A stretch of 52,058 nt of DNA. It comes from an uncultured Muribaculaceae bacterium (GTDB taxonomy: Bacteria > Bacteroidota > Bacteroidia > Bacteroidales > Muribaculaceae). The stretch spans positions 1-52,058 of the forward strand of contig CAJUBL010000014.1 in the NCBI GenBank assembly GCA_910584665.1, written 5' to 3'. Position 1 is the first letter of the stretch. Each line of letters starts with the position of its first letter. Positions 44,417 to 52,058 of this stretch are shown one piece after another. Made by a program: the position numbers and the translations under genes. The notes below the pieces were generated by a model. That model had not been told where the DNA came from. It saw only the letters and a list, made by a program, of their open reading frames with translations, and searched no databases.

Positions 44417-45307
44417 TCAGTAGTTAAGGTCATGGAGTACCTCGCGTATGCGTTGGTAGGTTGTGATACGGGTTGGGACGAGCGGAAGCCGTAGTTCGTT
44501 CTCGATCAGACCCATGGCGTGTAGCAGGCATTTTACTCCGGCCGGATTTCCGTCGACGAACAGCAGGCTGAACAGTTCGGTGAAACGGTGATGTATGAGC
44601 AGGGCTTTCTCGAAGTCGCCTGATAACGCGAGACGTACCATGCGTGAGAATTCCTTTGGGAACGCGTTCCCGACCACCGAGATGACACCGACGGCACCGA
44701 GTGTGATGAGTGGAAAAGTAATGCCGTCGTCGCCCGATATTACCATGAAGTCGCGCGGTTTGCGCTTGATGATATCATCCATCTGGTTGATGTTGCCCGA
44801 CGCTTCCTTTATGCCTATGATCGAGTCGGGATGTTCGTTGGCCAGCCGCAGTGTGGTTTCTGCTGTCATGTTGACACCGGTCCGGCCGGGAACATTATAC
44901 AATATTATAGGGAGAGGCGAGGCTTCGGCTATGGCGTGATAATGCTGGTAGATGCCTTCCTGCGACGGTTTATTGTAGTAAGGCACTACCGAGAGGATGG
45001 CGCTGAAAGATGAAAGGTCGGTATCGTTTATGCGGCGTATCACATCGGCGGTGCAATTGCCCCCGATTCCGATCACGAGCGGGATGCGGCCGTTGACTCG
45101 GTCTGTGATGAAGTGTCGGAGGTCAGCCTGCTCGTCTGATGTCAGCGCAGGAGTCTCGGCTGTGGTACCGAGAACCACGATATAGTCGACCTGATTGCTT
45201 ATCTGGTACTCGATGAGGCGTGCCAAGGCTTCGTAATCAATTGATTTGTCGGTCCTGAACGGAGTTATCAGGGCAACGCCCATTCCTTTGAGATTAATTC
45301 GTGCCAT
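44417..45307 (-). CDS. dapA: 4-hydroxy-tetrahydrodipicolinate synthase
   Basis: The 296-residue TIM-barrel lyase has the pyruvate-binding LGTTAETPALT, the catalytic Tyr in YNVPGRTGVN and the Schiff-base Lys in GIKEASGN. It condenses pyruvate and aspartate semialdehyde, the first committed step to lysine and diaminopimelate. A TAATTTTG promoter box is 22 bases upstream of the ATG. Length and motifs are normal. Confidence 0.96.
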   Translation of the reverse strand: MARINLKGMGVALITPFRTDKSIDYEALARLIEYQISNQVDYIVVLGTTAETPALTSDEQADLRHFITDRVNGRIPLVIGIGGNCTADVIRRINDTDLSSFSAILSVVPYYNKPSQEGIYQHYHAIAEASPLPIILYNVPGRTGVNMTAETTLRLANEHPDSIIGIKEASGNINQMDDIIKRKPRDFMVISGDDGITFPLITLGAVGVISVVGNAFPKEFSRMVRLALSGDFEKALLIHHRFTELFSLLFVDGNPAGVKCLLHAMGLIENELRLPLVPTRITTYQRIREVLHDLNY

Positions 45308-45329
45308 CGTTGTACTGGATTTCTTGGTA

Positions 45330-45337
45330 CAAAATTA
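45330..45337 (-). promoter_or_regulatory. -7 box for dapA
   Basis: The reverse strand reads TAATTTTG, exact TAnnTTTG, 22 bases before the dapA ATG. Confidence 0.55.
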
Positions 45338-45389
45338 GTAATAATCTTCAACCCGACCAAATACAAAAGTCTGTTGTCTCCGTAAAATA

Positions 45390-45422
45390 CAGCGTGCCGT
45401 CTCGGTCTGAGACAGCACGCTG
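45390..45422 (-). terminator. Terminator of the DUF4886 lipoprotein gene
   Basis: A 14-bp stem (45390-45403 with 45409-45422, one mismatch) and a 5-base loop, followed on the reverse strand by ATTTTACGG. It separates the lipoprotein gene from the dapA promoter. Confidence 0.75.
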
Positions 45423-45447
45423 CAGAGAGTGGATTTCTTAGAGTATG

Positions 45448-47280
45448 TTATCTGGATGGGGCGATTACAAGCGCGTTGAGATGTCCTTCGGCGGCAGTAC
45501 CTGTGTCGACGCCTGTCACCTCAATTGTAATGGTGCCGTCAGAGGCCGGTGTCACGGCGCTGAATGTAACAGCGTACTCTTCAAACGGTACCTTGTCGAA
45601 TGAAGGATATACGCCGGTGCCGGAGGATGCGATCTTCAGTCCTGGTCTGATCTGTTTTTCTTCGAGAACGGTGATGCCGGTTACCTTATAAGATGATATG
45701 CGTGCGTCCCGGCTGCCGTTGAAGCGTGCGGCCATCAATGTTATGTCATACCGGCCTGACGGATCGAGCTGTGTGATCGACAGACGTCCCGGACCGACGT
45801 TTCCATTGCCTTTGGTACCGGCCACAATCAGACCGTCTTTCCATGCCGTAACCGGAAATTCGACTCCTGCGGCGGTGATTGCCGTATACTTATCTTCGCC
45901 GCTGACACCGAGGTAGCTGCCGGTAAATCCGCCAAGTATGCTTATGCCGGTTCGGACAAAGTCGCCATTGGTATCTTTGAGCCATACAGGATCGGTCAAG
46001 GGCTCGAATCGGGTATAGTTGTTCCATGGGGCGGCTGAGACGGTGTTAGGACCGAAGTCGATGTATACCGGGGACGTAAGGTCTCCGTCCTTGACTGCCG
46101 GAGAGGCGTACTCTGTCAGTTCGGTCACGCGATCGGGCGAGGCTACGGCACGGTGGGCGGCCAGCCGTGCTATCTCCGCCATCTCCTTGCTTACGGTCGG
46201 AGGAGCATATGTCGTGGTTGTGACATCGATACCGAATATGGCTTCGAACCATGTGCAGGCGGCGGTGTATCGGCCGTAGGTCACTTCGAGGTGATATCCG
46301 TCACGATTGAATATGTCGCCTACGTATGTGGTGCGGGCATTCTGGATGGCTGTCCCTGACGGAATCATAAGTCTGAGCGCGCTGTTGTCGGTCATTGCCT
46401 GGCGGGCAGATGATACGATAGCGTTATACATGGTCATCTGATTCTTGTCATAGGCCGGGAAGCTCTCGTGGTTTGAGCCGGAGGCGTAGGCCCATGTCTG
46501 GTGCCATATCATCGCGGCATCCGGAACGGAGGCCGTGATGCTGCCGATCAGCTGTGGCAGGGCTGTGTAGGTCTCGTATTTTCCTGACTTGCCGCTGGCT
46601 TGCTGAAGGCTGATGTAATCCCACGGTTCGTCGGCAAGGGCTTCGGACAGACTTATGCCTTTGCGGTTGGTCTTCTGGCCGGCTGTAATCTTGCGGTATT
46701 CATATGCGGCAGAGTTGTTCTGCAGGTTGTTCCAGTGCTTGTCAAGATCACATCCGCCTATGTACATATTGCCGATCACGACCTCGATCTGTGAGGCTTT
46801 GGCCAGATCGTAAAGGTACTGTTCCACAGCATCCTGAGAGAAACTGTTGCCTATAGCGAGGATCTTGACGGTACCTTGTATGACCGTGACCGAGATCTCA
46901 GCTTCGGCTTTGACCTCCCCTGATGTCGCCTTGACGGTGACTCTGGTCTCACCGGCAGTTATACCGGCTATTGTCATGGTGTTGTCATCTTTTCGCGTGG
47001 CGGAGGCGATATCGGGATTGTCTGATGTGCATGTCCACTGCAGGGTCTCGTATCCGGAACCGCCGAATGTTATGGTAACATCGTTGCTCTGGCGTCGTGT
47101 CAGTGTGATGTGTTCAGGGGCTGATACGGTTAAGGTCACCTCGGCCGGTGGAATTTCCGGTTCCGGTCTGGGTCCGGGCAACGGTTCATCGGGCGATTCG
47201 GAACAAGCCGACATTACGGTAAGGAAAAATGAAACGAGCAGTGTCAGCGGCCACATTGCTCTTGAAAATAGCATTTTCAT
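45448..47280 (-). CDS. Lipoprotein with Ig-like domain and DUF4886 (SGNH-like) domain
   Basis: The 610-residue protein has a lipoprotein signal with lipobox VMSAC near residue 26. A bacterial Ig-like (BIG2-type) domain follows (about 48-132), then DUF4886 (about 135-380), an SGNH-hydrolase relative opening VKILAIGNSFSQDAVEQYL, with the Ser in the GNS block and IFNRDGYHLEVTYG as the closing Asp-His block. The C-terminal 200 residues look like a beta-sandwich. Such proteins are often surface carbohydrate esterases, so a role in removing acyl groups from glycans is likely but unproven. It has no adjacent SusC/SusD pair. Confidence 0.87.
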   Translation of the reverse strand: MKMLFSRAMWPLTLLVSFFLTVMSACSESPDEPLPGPRPEPEIPPAEVTLTVSAPEHITLTRRQSNDVTITFGGSGYETLQWTCTSDNPDIASATRKDDNTMTIAGITAGETRVTVKATSGEVKAEAEISVTVIQGTVKILAIGNSFSQDAVEQYLYDLAKASQIEVVIGNMYIGGCDLDKHWNNLQNNSAAYEYRKITAGQKTNRKGISLSEALADEPWDYISLQQASGKSGKYETYTALPQLIGSITASVPDAAMIWHQTWAYASGSNHESFPAYDKNQMTMYNAIVSSARQAMTDNSALRLMIPSGTAIQNARTTYVGDIFNRDGYHLEVTYGRYTAACTWFEAIFGIDVTTTTYAPPTVSKEMAEIARLAAHRAVASPDRVTELTEYASPAVKDGDLTSPVYIDFGPNTVSAAPWNNYTRFEPLTDPVWLKDTNGDFVRTGISILGGFTGSYLGVSGEDKYTAITAAGVEFPVTAWKDGLIVAGTKGNGNVGPGRLSITQLDPSGRYDITLMAARFNGSRDARISSYKVTGITVLEEKQIRPGLKIASSGTGVYPSFDKVPFEEYAVTFSAVTPASDGTITIEVTGVDTGTAAEGHLNALVIAPSR

Positions 47281-47377
47281 GATAATGATACGGTTTAGAG
47301 TTTGTCTGTATTAATAGTCGCAAAAGATCATTAAATCTATAGGTTGAATATTGCAATAAGACTATATGCCACAGTTC

Positions 47378-47397
47378 TGCCGAAACATTTTACGGCA
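47378..47397. promoter_or_regulatory. Near-palindrome upstream of catalase
   Basis: TGCCGAAACATTTTACGGCA is a 20-bp element with 5-bp perfect outer arms and near symmetry inside, 55 bases upstream of katA. It could be an operator for an oxidative-stress regulator or a chance repeat. No assigned OxyR or PerR consensus was matched. Confidence 0.3.
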
Positions 47398-47452
47398 TTC
47401 GTATGTTTTTTAGTATATCAGAGTATGTTTTGATTATAACACCCTTTATCGT

Positions 47453-48958
47453 ATGGACAAGAAAAGACTTACCGCAGAGAACGGCCGCCCGATTGCCGAT
47501 AACCAGAATGTTCAGACCGCAGGCCTGCGCGGACCATTTTCAGCTCAGGATCCATGGTATCTTGAGAAGATAGCTCATTTTGACCGGGAGGTGATACCTG
47601 AAAGACGTATGCATGCCAAAGGATCGGGTGCGTTCGGCACATTCACGGTCACACATGACATTACGGAATTTACCCGTGCCTCTATTTTTTCCGGTATCGG
47701 AAAGAAGACCCCCTGCCTTGTAAGATTCTCGACGGTTGCCGGAGAGCGTGGTGCCGCCGATGCCGAGAGAGATATCAGAGGCTTTGCTATAAAATTTTAT
47801 ACTGATCAGGGAAACTGGGATCTCGTAGGAAACAACACCCCTGTTTTTTTCCTTCGTGATCCGCTGAAGTTCCCTGACCTCAATCATGCGATAAAGCGTG
47901 ATCCCCGCACCGGTATGCGCAATCCGACAGCCAACTGGGATTTCTGGACACTTCTTCCCGAAGCCCTGCACCAGGTCACAATCACCATGTCGCCGCGTGG
48001 AATCCCGGCATCGTTCCGCAATATGCACGGATTCGGCAGTCATACATACAGTTTCTTTGACAAGGATAACAGACGGACCTGGGTCAAGTTCCATTTCAGG
48101 ACACTCCAGGGAATCAAAAACCTTACCGACAAAGAGGCTGAGGCTATTATAGCCAAGGACAGGGAATCGCATCAGAGAGACCTGTTTGAGGCTATAGAAC
48201 GCGGTGATTTTCCGCGCTGGAAACTTCAGGTACAGCTTATGACCGAGGAAGAGGCAAAGAAGTACCATATCAACCCGTTTGACCTTACGAAAGTATGGTA
48301 CCACAAGGATTTCCCATTGCGTGACGTAGGCATTCTTGAACTCAACCGTAATCCTCAGAATTTTTTTGCTGAAATCGAGCAGGCGGCCTTCAATCCGGCA
48401 AATATAGTGGAGGGTATCGGATTTTCCCCCGACAAGATGCTGCAGGGAAGGCTGTTCTCGTACGGTGACGCCCAACGTTACCGTCTCGGTGTAAACCACA
48501 ATCTTATTCCTGTGAACCGCCCCAGATGTCCGTTCCATTCATATCACCGTGACGGTCAGATGCGTACCGATGATAATTACGGAGATACCATAGCCTATGA
48601 GCCCAACAGCTATGGTGAATGGAAAGACAATCCGTCGATTAAGGAGCCTCCCATGGCGCTTGACGGAGACTTGTACAACTACGACGAACGTCAGTATGAC
48701 GATGACTACTATACCCAGCCCGGAAAGTTATGGCGGCTTATGAGTGACGAGGACAAGCGTGCTACCTGCTCCAATACCGCCGCACAGATGGAGGGGGTTC
48801 CGCTATTCATCAAACAGCGACATGTGCGTGCCTGCCATAATGCCGACAGGGAGTATGGAAAGATGCTTGCCGAGGCCTTGGCGATTGACCTTCAGGAAGC
48901 GCTTGTTGCGGAAGATCCTGCACATCCGTCATGGGATAAACGCAAGTCAGCCGGATGA
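47453..48958 (+). CDS. katA: Heme catalase, small-subunit clade
   Basis: The 501-residue enzyme has the catalytic His54 in RRMHAKGSGAFGTF, the distal Asn in GNNTPVFFLRDP, and the proximal heme Tyr in RLFSYGDAQRYRLG near residue 340. It degrades hydrogen peroxide to water and oxygen. Length is normal for the small-subunit class. It stands alone with its own upstream region and a good terminator. With the flavodiiron protein it gives this window two enzymes for tolerance of oxygen. Confidence 0.97.
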   Translation: MDKKRLTAENGRPIADNQNVQTAGLRGPFSAQDPWYLEKIAHFDREVIPERRMHAKGSGAFGTFTVTHDITEFTRASIFSGIGKKTPCLVRFSTVAGERGAADAERDIRGFAIKFYTDQGNWDLVGNNTPVFFLRDPLKFPDLNHAIKRDPRTGMRNPTANWDFWTLLPEALHQVTITMSPRGIPASFRNMHGFGSHTYSFFDKDNRRTWVKFHFRTLQGIKNLTDKEAEAIIAKDRESHQRDLFEAIERGDFPRWKLQVQLMTEEEAKKYHINPFDLTKVWYHKDFPLRDVGILELNRNPQNFFAEIEQAAFNPANIVEGIGFSPDKMLQGRLFSYGDAQRYRLGVNHNLIPVNRPRCPFHSYHRDGQMRTDDNYGDTIAYEPNSYGEWKDNPSIKEPPMALDGDLYNYDERQYDDDYYTQPGKLWRLMSDEDKRATCSNTAAQMEGVPLFIKQRHVRACHNADREYGKMLAEALAIDLQEALVAEDPAHPSWDKRKSAG

Positions 48959-48967
48959 AATGTGCAG

Positions 48968-49000
48968 AGAGGCAGGAATAGAACGTATATTCCTGCCTCT
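48968..49000. terminator. Hairpin between convergent katA and GH97 genes
   Basis: A perfect 13-bp stem (48968-48980 with 48988-49000) with a 7-base loop, placed ten bases after the katA stop. T-tract is weak on both sides. Confidence 0.75.
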
Positions 49001-49029
49001 TATGCATTCCAGCCCCTGTGCATAAGAGC

Positions 49030-50985
49030 TTACCGGGCCGGCCTTATAATCGCTGCGTAACCGCCGCCGCGAGCCAGTGTGACATGCAGGGCAGTACCTC
49101 CGTCGATGTTGTTGACTGTCACTATATGATCCTTGGCCTGACTGTCGGCGTTGATGCCGTCGGCATGAGACGTCATGGTGTAATGACCGTTGCCGAGAAA
49201 CGACGTGTCAAGAGTCAGTTCACGTGGAACCTCTCCTCCCAGAACGCCTATGTACCATGTATCTCCGCTGCGGCGTGCCACGGCGACATACTCACCGATC
49301 TCGCCCTCCAGGGGGACGGTTTCGTTCCATACCGTGGGGATGGTTTTGATGAAGCTGAAACTTTCAGGGTTCTCATCATATTTGGACGGACTGTCGGAGA
49401 TCATCTGCAACGGGCTTTCATATACGATGAACTGGGCTATCTGATGAGAACGTGTGCCCTGGCTCATAGGTTCGTGCTGATTGGCATGGAATGTCTCCGG
49501 GTGTGCATTCAGCATGGCTCCTGGTGTATAGTCCATCGGTCCGACCCACATTCTCAGGTAAGGTATCGTCACATCGTGACGCGGAGTGGCGCGGTCGCTC
49601 CACTTATTGTATTCCAGGCCAATGACACCTTCACGTGTCATGAGGTTGGGATACCTGCGCCGCATTCCCTCGTTGGGATACGAACCGTGAAAATCCACCA
49701 TAAGCTTATGACTGGCGGCACATTTGGCTACATCTTCGAAGAATCTGACCATCCTGGCGTCATTACGGTCCATGAAATCTACCTTCACTCCCGAGACGCC
49801 CCATTTTTCGAACTGGGTGAAAGCCGGCTCCATCTGTCTGAGCACGTTCGGCCATTTGGTCCATAAAATTATTCCCACACCTCTTTCCCCGGCGTGACGA
49901 CATATAGCCGGAATATCGACATCAGGCGCGAGAGTGAGCAGATCGTTGCGTGCCGACCAACCCTCGTCAAGCAGAACATTACCGATGCCGTTGGCGGCGG
50001 CATAGTCAACGAGATACATGTATGTGTCGGTGTTTATGCCCGATCGGAAATCCACACCATAGATATTGCGGTCATTCCACCAGTCCCACAGGATATTACC
50101 CGGTTTTACCCATGAGAAATCAGCGCTGTCGTCGGGCGCGTCGGACAGAAGATATACCAGTTCGTCGGCAATTATGTCTATCGCTTTGTCAAACAGGCCT
50201 GTGACTCGCCACGGGAAAGCTCTCATACCGGCCTTAGGTATGAGGTAGGGATGACGGGTAGCGGCATATATCTTATTGTCACCGTCGGCCTGCACCTCTT
50301 TGTCGGGATAGTTGGCAAATATGGCTTCAAATCCTTGACAGACAGGCTTGAGATACATGCCCGGATAATCATACAGATTGGCGTCGGCGATCAGCATCTT
50401 CACCCCGGCCCTGTCGACCATTACGGGTGTTACGGAGAAACTGTCGACAGGTAATTCGCTCAGTTTACTGAAAGTATAGTCATGCTCGTACCAGTTCTGC
50501 AGTTCATCGGTAAGCAGTGTTATGGTAGCCGGATCATCGTCAAGGAAACGGTAAGCTACAGTCTCTCCGCTGACCGGCGACTGATTGTCGGTGGTGCTCA
50601 CGAACCTATAGGCCACCCCGCTGTCATATGCCCTGAACTCTATATCATGGTCTCTGTAGCGGAGTGTCAACGCATTATACCTGTCGACGGTCGAGCCATA
50701 CTTACGCCTGACAAGGAAGTCAACAACCGAGTCGACACTACGGCGTGACACCTTTGGCCTTTTTTCATCCACTCCCCATGTATCCGATCCTACAGTCATT
50801 GACAACGGTGACTCATCGAGCACAGTTCTGCCGTTACGTACAATACTATAAGTAACATCAGGCGAATCGTTTACCTTCACGACTGTTTTTCCATCAGGTG
50901 ACATCAGTTTCTGCGTCCCGGCTGCGATCGTCAAAGGTGAGATTACGGCACAACCGATGAATATTGCTGTAATGATATGTTTCAT
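49030..50985 (-). CDS. Glycoside hydrolase family 97, probably retaining type
   Basis: The 651-residue protein has a signal peptide (ITAIFIGCAVISPLTIAAG), an N-terminal beta-sandwich (about 25-270), a TIM barrel and a C-terminal beta domain, as in SusB. The barrel contains NVLLDEGWSARNDL, GVKVDFMDRNDARM with Asp403, and TREGVIGLEYNKWSD. An Asp in KVDFM marks the retaining GH97 subgroup (alpha-galactosidase-like), whereas SusB-type inverting enzymes lack it; that reading is from family knowledge. It would act on alpha-linked sugars in the periplasm. A sugar transporter gene 14 bases upstream suggests import of the product. Confidence 0.92.
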   Translation of the reverse strand: MKHIITAIFIGCAVISPLTIAAGTQKLMSPDGKTVVKVNDSPDVTYSIVRNGRTVLDESPLSMTVGSDTWGVDEKRPKVSRRSVDSVVDFLVRRKYGSTVDRYNALTLRYRDHDIEFRAYDSGVAYRFVSTTDNQSPVSGETVAYRFLDDDPATITLLTDELQNWYEHDYTFSKLSELPVDSFSVTPVMVDRAGVKMLIADANLYDYPGMYLKPVCQGFEAIFANYPDKEVQADGDNKIYAATRHPYLIPKAGMRAFPWRVTGLFDKAIDIIADELVYLLSDAPDDSADFSWVKPGNILWDWWNDRNIYGVDFRSGINTDTYMYLVDYAAANGIGNVLLDEGWSARNDLLTLAPDVDIPAICRHAGERGVGIILWTKWPNVLRQMEPAFTQFEKWGVSGVKVDFMDRNDARMVRFFEDVAKCAASHKLMVDFHGSYPNEGMRRRYPNLMTREGVIGLEYNKWSDRATPRHDVTIPYLRMWVGPMDYTPGAMLNAHPETFHANQHEPMSQGTRSHQIAQFIVYESPLQMISDSPSKYDENPESFSFIKTIPTVWNETVPLEGEIGEYVAVARRSGDTWYIGVLGGEVPRELTLDTSFLGNGHYTMTSHADGINADSQAKDHIVTVNNIDGGTALHVTLARGGGYAAIIRPAR

Positions 50986-50999
50986 CTCTTCATTGCCAA

Positions 51000-52007
51000 T
51001 TAGTTACCACCCGAGATAATAATAAATGAGAGTCCTGTGATGAACAGAATGAACATCAGAGCCAGCAGGCGTGATGTCGACTTACGGCATCCCGTAAACT
51101 CCTTCCACACAAACACTCCCCATGCTGCCGCAACCATGGGAGCACCCTGGCCGAGCGCATATGAGATGGCAGCACCGGCCTTTCCGGCGGCGATATAGCT
51201 CAGAGCCGTACCGAGTCCCCAGATACAGCCCCCGAGGATGCCGACCATATGTGTCTTCAACCGGCCGGCAAAATATTCGCGGTAGGTGACCGGAGTGCCG
51301 ATAAACGGGTGTTTCATCACATAAGTGTTAAAAATGAAGTTACTGATGAATATACCTACGGCAAATATAAAGAACGCCGTGTAGGGTGTGGCCATGCCCG
51401 GTGTCGGATTCTCAAAATTATCGAGATCCATGGCTGCAGAGACGAAACGATAGAAGAATGCCATCAGCACTCCTGCTATGGCGGCCAGGATGATTCCTTT
51501 ACGTGTTCCGGCATCGGAACTGCCGCTGTTCTGACAGCCGGCAGCCATGCCGTTGCAAATGATGGCCACTACAATAAACGCCACACCGACGAACAGCCAT
51601 ACCGGATCACCCTTCGGGGTACTCATATAGTTGACAATCACGCCCAACACAAGAGCCAGGCCCACACCTAAGGGGAAAGCAACAGCCATGCCGGCCATAG
51701 ATACCGATGCCGACAGCAGAATATTGGACGCATTGAAGATGAAACCACCTGCAAGAATGCTCATTATGCATTCGCCATCGACCTGCCGTATGTCTTCGAT
51801 GAACGGCCGGCCCTGCTGACCGAAACTGCCAAGTGTGAATACCAGCAACAGCGCAAACAGCAGTATGCCTATGGTATAGTCCCAGTAGTACAATTCATAG
51901 CGCCAGTTTTTGCCGGCAAGCTTCTGGGTGTTGCCCCAGGAGCCCCAGCATATCATTGTAATGAAGCAGAAAATAACTGCGAGAGTATAATTATTGACAA
52001 TGAACAT
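51000..52007 (-). CDS. Sugar transporter of the GRP/RhaT-like DMT superfamily
   Basis: The 335-residue membrane protein has ten hydrophobic helices in the inverted-repeat form of drug/metabolite transporters. The start VIFCFITMICWGSWGNTQKLAG, the NWRYELYYWDYTIGILLFAL segment and MAVAFPLGVGLALVLG fit the glucose/rhamnose uptake-type GRP group. It probably moves a monosaccharide across the inner membrane, and is transcribed before the GH97 gene in one unit. Substrate is not determinable from sequence. Confidence 0.88.
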   Translation of the reverse strand: MFIVNNYTLAVIFCFITMICWGSWGNTQKLAGKNWRYELYYWDYTIGILLFALLLVFTLGSFGQQGRPFIEDIRQVDGECIMSILAGGFIFNASNILLSASVSMAGMAVAFPLGVGLALVLGVIVNYMSTPKGDPVWLFVGVAFIVVAIICNGMAAGCQNSGSSDAGTRKGIILAAIAGVLMAFFYRFVSAAMDLDNFENPTPGMATPYTAFFIFAVGIFISNFIFNTYVMKHPFIGTPVTYREYFAGRLKTHMVGILGGCIWGLGTALSYIAAGKAGAAISYALGQGAPMVAAAWGVFVWKEFTGCRKSTSRLLALMFILFITGLSFIIISGGN

Positions 52008-52047
52008 AAGTAGATGTTGAAAATTAGTTTATATCAGATTTTTTTCG

Positions 52048-52055
52048 TATCTTTG
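52048..52055 (+). promoter_or_regulatory. -7 box for a gene beyond the right edge
   Basis: TATCTTTG on the plus strand matches TAnnTTTG exactly and would drive a gene starting after base 52058. It is divergent from the transporter/GH97 unit. Confidence 0.45.
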
Positions 52056-52058
52056 TGT

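Noticed and set aside
47540..48538. A 332-codon frame on the minus strand opposite katA
   Set aside because: It is fully inside the well-supported catalase gene and its translation shows no recognisable domain.

Overview
The window looks like chromosome of a gut Bacteroidales, most likely a Muribaculaceae-type organism (family level is inference). The sequence signs are repeated TAnnTTTG -7 promoter boxes, a fused SecD-SecF, a UpxY/UpxZ-led polysaccharide operon behind an invertible promoter, a GH97 enzyme and mid-range GC. No insertion sequence, CRISPR array, rRNA or phage gene was seen.

Layout. 1-9000 is mostly core and small-function DNA: tRNA-Phe (cut by the window edge), tRNA-Leu, an AraC regulator with an acetyltransferase, a divergent alpha/beta hydrolase, an M48 protease, a membrane protein, an NlpE-like lipoprotein, an OmpA-type protein, lgt, and an NfeD/SPFH pair. 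9031-31976 is one 23-kb minus-strand surface-polysaccharide operon of 21 genes, transcribed right to left. It begins with upxY and upxZ, then a Wzx flippase, an SDR, a MenD-like ThDP enzyme, glycosyltransferases, a pyruvyltransferase, a frameshifted acyltransferase, an FkbH-like protein, the Wzy polymerase, more glycosyltransferases including a GT11 fucosyltransferase, gmd and fcl for GDP-L-fucose, and finally a nucleotide-sugar reductase, a WecA/WbpL-type initiating transferase and a WbuC cupin. Its promoter lies between perfect 21-bp inverted repeats (32006-32026, 32164-32184) and here points away from the operon, so the sequenced state is OFF.

32307-33590 is an AAA/DUF4143 ATPase with its own terminator and four 23-bp repeats upstream of its promoter. 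33737-38722 is a housekeeping operon (mrp, aroQ, O-methyltransferase, HAD hydrolase, ribF, flavodiiron protein). Then come a DUF3943 protein, secDF, a DUF389 membrane protein, dapA, a DUF4886 lipoprotein, catalase, and a GH97 plus sugar-transporter operon.

The main points of interest are in the polysaccharide locus: the OFF-oriented promoter, a G9 tract in a glycosyltransferase, a one-base frameshift in an acyltransferase, and an unusual tailoring set (MenD-like enzyme, SDR, FkbH-like protein, pyruvyltransferase, acyltransferase). All functional calls come from reading motifs by eye; no database search was run.
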